Assembly (NCBI GenBank): GCA_945643635.1 | Contig: CALZFC010000249.1 | Span: forward strand, 443,501 to 507,500 | Direction of reading: 5' to 3' | From: Allodiplogaster sudhausi | Lineage: Eukaryota; Nematoda; Chromadorea; Rhabditida; Diplogasteridae | Length of the DNA stretch: 64,000 nt | Shown here: positions 56,830 through 64,000 of the stretch, piece by piece | Position numbering within the stretch: the stretch's first letter is position 1 | Layout of the letters: each line of letters starts with the position of its first letter | Made by a program: the position numbers and the translations under genes | The notes under the pieces: generated by a model | The model's database searches: none | Seen by the model: the letters and a program-made list of their open reading frames with translations, nothing else | What the model was told of the DNA's origin: nothing

Positions 56830-58033
56830 CTTTCAATACCTTGGCCGTTCGAGTCGATGTCGGATTGCCCTTGGAAGGAGGCAAAGCATTCCCCTTCGTG
56901 GGATCCGGATTCGGTATCGGAATAGGCAGGACAATATTCCTTTTCTTCGCTCGGCGACGCATGCAATAAACAAAGCCGATGCCTGGAAATGTAAACTTGA
57001 ATTGGTATTATTGTTTTAGCACAACTGCCTGCTAATTATAAATATTTTATCATAATTTTACTTGCGAAATACTTTTCGAATATATTAAAATATAGATTTG
57101 TGAAATATTTTTTGCATTTATATGTATTTATTTTATTATTTTACAAATTTAAATGCTAAAAATAATTAATTCGTAGGCAAATATTCTATGTGATTAATTG
57201 CTGATATATCGCGACATTGCCCTTCCATGTAAATCGGCAAATCGCACAATCCACCCTTTCCTGCAATTTCCTGGACTTTCTCTTACCGACGACGACCACC
57301 AAGAGGAGCACGCCGACTCCGATCAGGTAGGGGGTCGAAAGGATATCGAACGAGCCGCTCATCTTCTCAGTCGTGGTCTGAAGTGATGAAAAGTTATAAA
57401 TAACAATAATAATTTTACATATTTTTATTAGAATTACACTAAGTGATATAATCAGTATTTTTTCCAATATTTCAATTATTTGCCATTGTCCATTTGACAC
57501 TTCTTTTCCATTCGATTACGGTTGGATTGCACATTTAGACTAGAAAATGCGGTTTTCCAGACCACGAAGGTCGTGGTGCTCGGATAGCGCGGAGTGTGTT
57601 TCGTCAGATAGAGCTGCTTAGCCGCTGTGTGCGCAGTTTCGTGAAATTTGCTCTGCTCGTTGCAGTCGTCCGCATCCCAGCAGTAACACTCATACACCGC
57701 CTCTTCCGGATTGTCATCTAACTGAACTTTGCATGTGTCTGTGGTGTCGGGCTTAGCACAGCCAGAAGCTTTGAAGCTTGTCATGTTCATGATGCCGTCG
57801 AGAACGATTTCTGCTATGCAGGCGTTCTTGTGCTTACTACAAGTGAAGGGCTGTTCCTTCTGCTCATCATTCAGCAGCTTACACTGAAAAGAATCAGGAT
57901 AATCACTCATAAACTTTGTGAAGATGTATGTAATAAACAAATCAAGAAGGGATGAGAAGAAGACACACATGGGCCGAGAAATAACCAACCTTCATTGTAA
58001 TCTTCGTGCAAATCCGCTGCTCTTCCTTACACT
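56830..58033 (-). CDS. Ly6/activin-receptor-like cysteine-rich membrane protein
   Basis: Exons on minus: 58033-57992 (CKEEQRICTKITMK), 57883-57543 (a cysteine-rich stretch ending CYCWDADDCN, as in Ly6/three-finger domains), 57377-57287 (MSGSFDIL then the membrane segment LIGVGVLLLVVVVG), and about 56967-56830 (basic YCMRRRAKKRN stop-transfer then a proline-rich cytoplasmic piece). The C-x-C...CN ending is the signature of the three-finger/activin-receptor ectodomain; nematodes encode many. No signal peptide or ATG was found upstream, so the 5' end is missing. A 33-bp direct duplication around an intron acceptor lies at 58016-58064. Together with the downstream gene it may form a single-pass receptor-like protein (inference). 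Confidence 0.55.
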
Positions 58034-58499
58034 GAAAAAAATCCGCTGCTCTTCCTTACACCGACTTCGGGCGCTGTTTCGTAGAATGATTCCTTTTCCC
58101 CAGTTCAGTAAACACATTGACAACAAATGTGCGGAACATAAGGTCAACTATAAATATTTTGCATTAACATCTTCACTTTTTCAATTGTTCTCGTAAATTC
58201 CGAATTTTCACGTTCTTGCATGTTAACTTTCCTGTGTTTGCATAAAGAAGGAAAAAGATCTATCACCAAAATGGAGAAATTTGCATTAATATAGTGAATA
58301 TTCTGGAACTAATTTGAAAACATCCGAAGTACACATTTTGGACCGAAATCTGTTTAACCACTTGGATGCGACCCGCAGTCATGAAAACCGATGCCTTACA
58401 TCTTGCCTTCACCTGCCGTCCCTGGTTGTGGAATAAACTTTGAAAACTTTGAAACACATTTTCAAGTGTAATTCATGACTTTCGCAAAAAAATATTCTT

Positions 58500-58740
58500 T
58501 GTCGATCCATGGTGTGAAAAGACCAACATCCTCCCTGACGAGCAATACGGGTTTAGGTCAAATAGGTCGATTGATTTGCAGATGCTAGATGCGGTTGAGT
58601 ATTGGACAAGATCTCTTTCTAATTCTCGCTCTCCCGATGTTATTTATTTTGACAATATCTCACTCTAAGCTCGTTTACAAGCTTGAATACTTTAGATTTA
58701 ATCCTAAGGTTGTAGGCTGGTTTATGTCCTTTTTGTCTAT
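58500..58740 (+). mobile_element. Non-LTR reverse transcriptase fragment
   Basis: A short frame reads ILPDEQYGFRSNRSIDLQML followed by a stretch ending DVIYFD, the RT motif around the conserved QYGFR and the first catalytic aspartate. Stops follow immediately. It is inserted in the spacer between the two cysteine-rich paralogues. Preceding bases (58438-58462, GGAATAAACTTTGAAAACTT) resemble 9428-9445 inverted and may be another dispersed repeat. Confidence 0.6.
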
Positions 58741-58916
58741 GTTTGCTGCTAGAGTTGGCAGCTAATAAAAATTGTAATATACGTGGCTGATCTGCGTCAT
58801 TTATTGTATCCAACCGGTGTTTTTGTAAAATGTTTTGTCGCTGATATTACCTTTTGCAAGGCGTTTACACGTAGTGTAGTTAGATGTTGTCTTTACAATG
58901 CCATTAATGTTGCAGC

Positions 58917-59130
58917 TACCGAATTTTCTCTATTAGTGCCCCTCCCTCTATTAGAACCCAGCTCCCCTAATAGTACCCCCCTAGAAAGGACAATTGAAAA
59001 ATAGTACCGCTACCTCTAATAAACCCCCTTTAATAGTGAACTCCTTATAGTCATTAGACTCGGCTCACGACGTATGTACCTCGAATGGATCCTGGAGTCA
59101 TGGGATGCTCTTCCCAATAAGCTTATAGAA
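58917..59130. mobile_element. Truncated MITE of the TTTTCTCTATTAGTACC family
   Basis: The left end CCGAATTTTCTCTATTAGTG with CCCTCCCTCTATTAGAACCC matches the family. The internal segment CCTCGAATGGATCCTGGAG is shared with 20880-21324. The right terminus is missing, cut where the GGCGTCCC repeats begin. Confidence 0.65.
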
Positions 59131-59144
59131 AATTCATTCTAGTG

Positions 59145-59330
59145 TAGGCGTCCCATGGGAAATAAAGGCGGCCCGCCGAATTATGGGCGTCCCATAAAAA
59201 AATTCTGCGTCCCAAGAAATTATAGGCGTCCGACCGATTAATAAGCGTCCCATTGCAAAAAGGCGTCCCATAGAATTTTAGGCGTCTCATAGAATTTAAG
59301 GAGTGCCATTAAAATTATGGCGTCCCGAAT
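59145..59330. repeat. Degenerate GGCGTCCCAT minisatellite
   Basis: About nine units of 16-22 bp, each starting (A)GGCGTCCCAT or a variant and followed by an AT-rich spacer such as AGAATTTTA, run head to tail. A GGGCC patch follows at 59407-59463. No coding capacity. Confidence 0.7.
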
Positions 59331-59525
59331 ACTTTTTTCACTTTTTCTTGTTCCCACGAGCAAAGACAGTAATTGGTCCAAAAATTTTGAATCGTCCCGG
59401 GCAGTAGGGCTAAAGGTTTCGGCCGGCCGGCTCGAATTTCCTGGCCCTAGAATTTTGGGCCCTGCCAGAAAATAAATTATGAATTCGAATATGTTTTCGG
59501 AGATTGGAAAATGGCCACTGCTGTT

Positions 59526-60143
59526 CTAATGAGGTGTGGAGATAATGAGCGGAAGGCAACGACATTCTTTTACAAGTGAGAGGAAGAGCTCTTCCATCTG
59601 ATCGAAAATTATCGTCGGCGTTCGCAGATGTAAGCAGTTAGCTCGGCTAGTTGGGCAATGACGGAGGAGAGCTTCGTTGATTCGAGCACCGGAGGATGGA
59701 CACGAGAGTTGGGTGGATGTCATGTCGTCGAAATAGTCGAGTGGCTCCGCTCCACTGCCGGTGCGACGGGAGCATTGGAGAATGGGCAGCAGAGGACGAA
59801 TGAGACTGGGGAAGAAGGAGATCTTGAGCAGGCACTCATTGTCAGTCAGGTGGTTCAATCGTTGAACCGACCCTAAAAGAAGAAGGAAATTCTGCTTGGC
59901 CAGTGAGATACCGAAGGCATCGTTTCTTGTCGAGGCTGAGGTCACTCTCTCAGTAACGACGGACGGTGACAAGGTCGGGTGAGAGAGTGGGGGCAGTGAG
60001 TTGTAAGCATTTTTGCGTCTCCATCGAATATGCAATCCAGTTGCCTTAGACGCTCTCCCGTCATCAGGAATCTTCCGTACTTGTCGACATTGTAAGTTAA
60101 CTTTTTTCAGAGCATACCAGTGCTCCTTCAGAGTATTAACCAA
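59526..60143 (-). other. Open frame of 205 codons, unassigned
   Basis: The frame starts MVNTLKEHWYALKKVNLQC and ends at 59526. It is among the longest uninterrupted frames in the window. Composition is ordinary, but there are no recognised domains and no family match from memory. A competing plus-strand frame (59658-59876, MTEESFVDSSTGGW) overlaps it. Without homology or expression it should be treated as a candidate only. Confidence 0.2.
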
Positions 60144-61102
60144 CTAAAATAATCACCACTTTCTCGCTCGAGCTACACGGCTGCATCAATGCTACTCTTT
60201 AAATTCATAGGTTTCTCCTATCAAAATCGTAATTTGATCTACGATGAATAGCAGAGACAGAGAGAGACAGAACAAAATATGGTGGAACTAGTAAAAAAAA
60301 TTTAATCAAGCAAAATGACTTTTTTTTATTTCGTCTCATTATTGAAATCGAAAGAGGAAGGGGGAGAGGACTAGCCGAATGAGTCGCTTTGGTATAGCAG
60401 TTGTGGCATCCTGGGGTGGAGAGGACAGGAGGGACGACAGGACAGTGTCGGCAACATCTCATACTTATTCGAAAGAGAATACGAATCAAGTCTCATATCA
60501 GCTTGGCATAGCTTGGAAGCGAGTCAACTTCAATCTTTTATGCAGTGAAACTTTGGAAAGGGCTAACTCTGACCAAATCGATAGTGTAATGCGAACAACT
60601 AGGGCATACGTTTCATATTTTTTACCCGCCTTTTAAGAAACGGGGGGATTGGGAGTGGAAATAAGGTGGGGCCGTGAAGTAGGAGAGCCAAAACCTTGGT
60701 AAGATGTGTTGGGGTGGCAGGGAAAGGGTGTGATGCGTGATGATGGAACCTTTGAGTTGACAAAAGGAGAGTGGCGATGTTCAATTCACACGCGCACGAA
60801 CGGGAGACGAGCGGGCAAACACGAGAGGCTACTTCAATCTGCGCCTGGGACGCTGCCAATAAATGACTGTGAATATGGTGACGATGCCTGGAAATGTATT
60901 TTTCAATAATTACATTTCCAGGCAGACAAAATATCCTGCCCAATATTTTATCATAATGTTACATGCGAAATATCTTTTATCAATTCGCCGGCAAATAGTA
61001 TATGTAGGGTAAAAGTTGGGGAAATCTTGCAACTTTCCTTTCCATTTAAATCGCAAATTGCAAAATCCACCCTTTAGTGCCCTTTCTTTCAATTTCTCTC
61101 AC
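60144..61102. other. Spacer containing a dispersed repeat and a duplicated flank
   Basis: Positions 60625-60770 match 51865-51985 (GAAACGGGG.GATTGGGAG). Positions 60870-60990 (GATGCCTGGAAATGTA, TTTTATCATAATGTTAC) match 56975-57065, the start of a tandem duplication that includes the cysteine-rich gene. No gene is seen. Confidence 0.4.
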
Positions 61103-61680
61103 CAGAGACAACCACCAAGAGAAGCATGCCGCCGCTGACAAGAACGGGCGTCGAAAGGAGGTCGATCGAGCCGCTCTTCTTCTCCTCACTCGTGGTCTAC
61201 AGGGGTCAAATAGTCTTAGTTAACAATGATAATATGGCCTTATAATGAACTCTTCGTGATATTGTCAGTTTTTTCCAATATGCAAATTGTTCTCCATTTT
61301 CCATTTGTCACTTCTTTCCATTCGATTCCAGTTGAATTACACATGTATTGCCTATCTGAAGAACCAAATTCCAGACCTCGATGATGGTCATGGTTGTCGT
61401 ACAGAGCAGAGTATGGTCCTGGCGGTAGAGCTTTCGGGCCATGTCGATGGCGGCCTCTTTGTAGAAGCTGTTCTGGTCGTCATCGCATTTGTTTTCGAAG
61501 CAGTAGCATATGTACTTGTGCGCCTTCTCAGCAAACCCCAAGGGGTCTTCTTTGCATCAGTTACCGCCATCATTGCAACCGCCAGAAGTGCATTGGATGA
61601 GATTGAGACATGGATTCATCTCGACAGTAACATAACACGAGGCACAATATTGAATCTTTTCCTTTCCGGCGCATGTCTGA
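61103..61680 (-). pseudogene. Tandem duplicate of the cysteine-rich membrane gene (in-frame TGA)
   Basis: The ectodomain exon (61680-about 61330) shares the cysteine layout of the 57.5-57.9 kb exon, including KYICYCFENKCDDDQ. TGA (61559-61557) interrupts the frame just before the CKEDP stretch. A transmembrane exon follows at 61196-61103 (DLLSTPVLVSGGMLLLVVV). Flanking sequence to about 62160 is also duplicated. The single stop and intact splice sites suggest recent loss, or a sequencing or assembly error. Confidence 0.55.
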
Positions 61681-63094
61681 AAAAAGCGAGTAAATTTTGA
61701 CAAACTGAATTGATTCTATAAGAATTGCTATTTATCCCGTTTACTAGACTTTCAATTTTACTTGAAATTGTTTAGATGTCAGAGTGGAAAACATAGAGGA
61801 AGATGAGGGCAAATTGAAAGAAACATAATGGCTGAAAAGTTTCATTCTTCTCCCGAAAAGTCGCTTCTCCTTTGAAGGCGACGTTGTATTGTGAAATCAT
61901 TCCTTTTCCCCCCACTTCAGTTCACACATTGAAAAAGGGCAGAAGATAATGTCAACTAAGAATATTTTGCATAATCATCTTCACTTTTTTTCAAAAGTTG
62001 TCGTAGCTTCCGAATTTTCACGTTCTTGCATGTTAGCTTTCATGCGTTGGCAAAAAGAACGAAAAATTTCTATCACCAACATGGAGAAAGTTGCATTAAA
62101 AACTTTGTGAATATGCTGCCATGTAAATTTGAAAAAAATCTGTAGTACACATTTGTAAGGTGTAATTTCATGACATTCGTAAAAATAAAGAATATAATTC
62201 GGGCAAAAGAAAGTACTTTACGGAATCAATTTATAAATTAACTCTTTTTTTTGTTTTCTCAGAACTAACGGAAGACTTAATATGATATTTTTATAGGACA
62301 TAATCGAAACATTTGTGGAGCATTATTACATTTTTGGGTTCTAAAACATATCACACTCGGAACGGTAATCGGGAATATTTATTATATGAATTTGAAATAT
62401 AGAATAGTAAAAAGGCTCCTATGTATCATCTATGTAAGTGGCCGTAAATCCAGATATTATTGAACAAGAAAACGTATTGTAGTGTTTCGAATTTCAACGT
62501 CTGCCCTGTGATTCCTCACTCTCATTCTCGCGTGCTATTTCGCAGGTCGCACAAACCCGCTGCGTGAAAATAGCACGCTCGAATGAGAGTGCGAAGGGCA
62601 GCGGCAATTTTAAACATCACATAATTTTTCGGTGATCACCCTGTTTTAAAGCGAAGGCAAGGCATTACTCTCATAACTGTCACCATCTACGATTACATTA
62701 ATGTGAAATGGTCGTGGATAGTTACAGTTATGAGTAATATGTACATATTTCTATGTACATATGCTGACGACGTGGCCTTTTAGAGAATGTGTTTCATGCT
62801 TTATATTCGGCGTGTGCGGCGACAAGAATGAAAGAAAGTGATAAGGAAACGACGCTCGCCATTTTTCGGAGTAGATGACGCAATCAATTGATATGGTTTT
62901 TATGAGCACTTTAATCCATCGTGCCTGGTCGTTTTCTTTGAAGTAAGAACCAAGATCAGTTTGTTAGCCGCCTTATCTCTCTTGGCCTCTCTGCTCCTGG
63001 CTCATCCATCCCCCCTAGCACCAGTCCCGGAAACTACCCACCTTTTGAGTGCTCATATAAAGGCGAGTGGAACGAACGAGAAGTGTTGCTTACA
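61681..63094. other. Spacer with two imperfect hairpins
   Basis: About 61935-62160 repeats 58130-58350. At about 62500-62600 an imperfect inverted repeat (CACTCTCATTC, GTGCTATTTCGCA and their complements) has arms of about 45 bases. At about 62665-62735 another has arms of about 36 bases (ATTACTC..ATAACTGT and complement). No gene before the ATG at 63095. Confidence 0.5.
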
Positions 63095-63507
63095 ATGTCC
63101 TTGCCTCTCACTCTCCTGCTTGTCTTCCTTGGAATCTCGCTTCAATATGCAGGTTCGAGGCGCGTACATGTTTTGGAAAGGAATGGGATGATCTTGTCTA
63201 ATTATTTGCAATTGATCTATTACATTCATTTTTCTCGAAAAAATAAGATGTTTTTAGGTGATACCCTAATAATTAATTCGTAATCGCTGTTCTCGTGTGC
63301 AAATTAGTATTATTTAAAAAAATTATTATTTTTAATTGTTTTATCACTATAAATCATATAATGTAGGCATTCTCGCGTGCTCGGGCGAAATGGCGCCGTG
63401 GTTCGATGGCAACTGCTTCAGCCTTGTGTACGCTGATCGCATCAAGTACACTGCCATGGAGTGCAAGGCACAAGGAGGTCTTCTTACTTCGATCAGGAAT
63501 GCCGAGG
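63095..63507 (+). CDS. Secreted C-type-lectin-like protein, 5' exons (continues beyond window)
   Basis: Exon 1 (63095-63152) encodes a signal peptide (MSLPLTLLLVFLGISLQYA). Exon 2 (63367-63506) encodes the start of a CTLD-like fold: CSGEMAPWFDGNCFSLV, then YTAMECKAQGGLLTSIRN, matching the W..F...CY and A...C...GG.L..I.. pattern of C-type lectin domains. The donor GTAAGA follows. A further coding-looking stretch near 63884-63960 (YGYDINGVCRDAKPNGQEVD) may be a later exon, but no acceptor was clear. The rest of the domain lies outside the window. Secreted CTLD proteins are abundant in nematodes. Confidence 0.65.
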
Positions 63508-64000
63508 TAAGAAGCAGACGAATTATTATAATGATCAGAATTATTATAATTCTTAATATTCTTTCATTTTCATTTCAAAAATATTAATCTACATGTATGT
63601 ATCTAGCGTGCAACAAAAGCATTTATTGTGGGCTTACATGCATATTAATCTTCGACGTAGAGGAAATTTCATGAAATTTTCATTAATCTCTCAGACTTCC
63701 AATAACAAATTATTGGTTTAAGTTATTAAAGGAGATCTAAGGCGAATAATTAGTGTCTTGTTTTTTCGCCTTACTTGATCAGGATGAGCTAGAACCTCCG
63801 ATTGCAAATCTCCTTTAACTATTGAACTACCTGGGTTGGTCATTTCGGCATGCCGGCTCACATAAATGATTTCATCTTCGCTACGGGTATGACATCAATG
63901 GCGTATGCAGGGATGCGAAGCCAAACGGTCAGGAGGTTGACATTTTTATTGACATCCAATCGGTGATATTTATTTTTTATCAATAAATAAGCAAATAAAT

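Noticed and set aside
61557..61559. Selenocysteine TGA in the cysteine-rich duplicate
   Set aside because: No selenoprotein family similarity and no SECIS-like element was recognised; a pseudogene stop is simpler.

Overview
The window is eukaryotic, AT-rich and intron-rich, with many (GA/CT)n tracts, ATAC and TAAA microsatellites and several transposon families. A nematode is the likeliest source. The reasons are a saposin-plus-metallophosphoesterase acid sphingomyelinase split into many short exons, Ly6/activin-receptor-like cysteine-rich membrane proteins, a secreted C-type-lectin-like gene, and C/T/A-AG acceptors in T-rich contexts. The species was not recognised.

The dominant feature is a cluster of paralogous genes made of about twelve short exons (called E1 to E12 here). 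Their product of roughly 380 residues reads as a small Kelch-like beta-propeller. E1 starts MAEP.RHEDPVAQAF; E7/E8 carry VFCGG and HIFDINRE.F.RWQTLPDP; E9 carries NKWLFVIGG and FVWRLDIASSRWQ; E12 is a conserved alpha-helical tail ending shortly after VNVAEATSRIMDI. Plus-strand copies are A (1-3413, cut by the window edge), B (11142-14475) and C (16750-22099, a pseudogene). Minus-strand copies are A' (4947-8277), D (31670-33080, 3' half), E (34552-37329, no E9), E' (39249-39614, E1-E2 only), F (40586-44009, broken) and G (44922-50389, E1-E7 only). Only A' and B look close to complete; A looks whole apart from an insertion in E9. The copies show how the family is being remodelled, by inverted-repeat insertions into exons, exon loss, duplicated mini-exons, truncations and duplicated flanks.

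Between the two sub-clusters lies a well conserved acid sphingomyelinase gene (minus strand, 28746 to about 22826). Next to it are a decayed non-LTR retrotransposon (30257-31640) and foldback elements. A two-gene PIF/Harbinger DNA transposon (about 45440-49397; Myb/SANT-like gene on plus, DDE transposase on minus) sits in the intron between E4 and E5 of copy G.

From 52 to 62 kb the minus strand holds an unrecognised many-exon gene (52206-56640) and, just upstream, a cysteine-rich ectodomain plus transmembrane segment (56830-58033). The latter has a tandem, apparently broken duplicate at 61103-61680. The two may form one gene. At the right edge a signal peptide and the start of a C-type-lectin-like domain begin on the plus strand (63095 onward) and continue out of the window. 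Exon boundaries were read by eye from GT/AG sites and paralogue alignment, so they are approximate unless stated.
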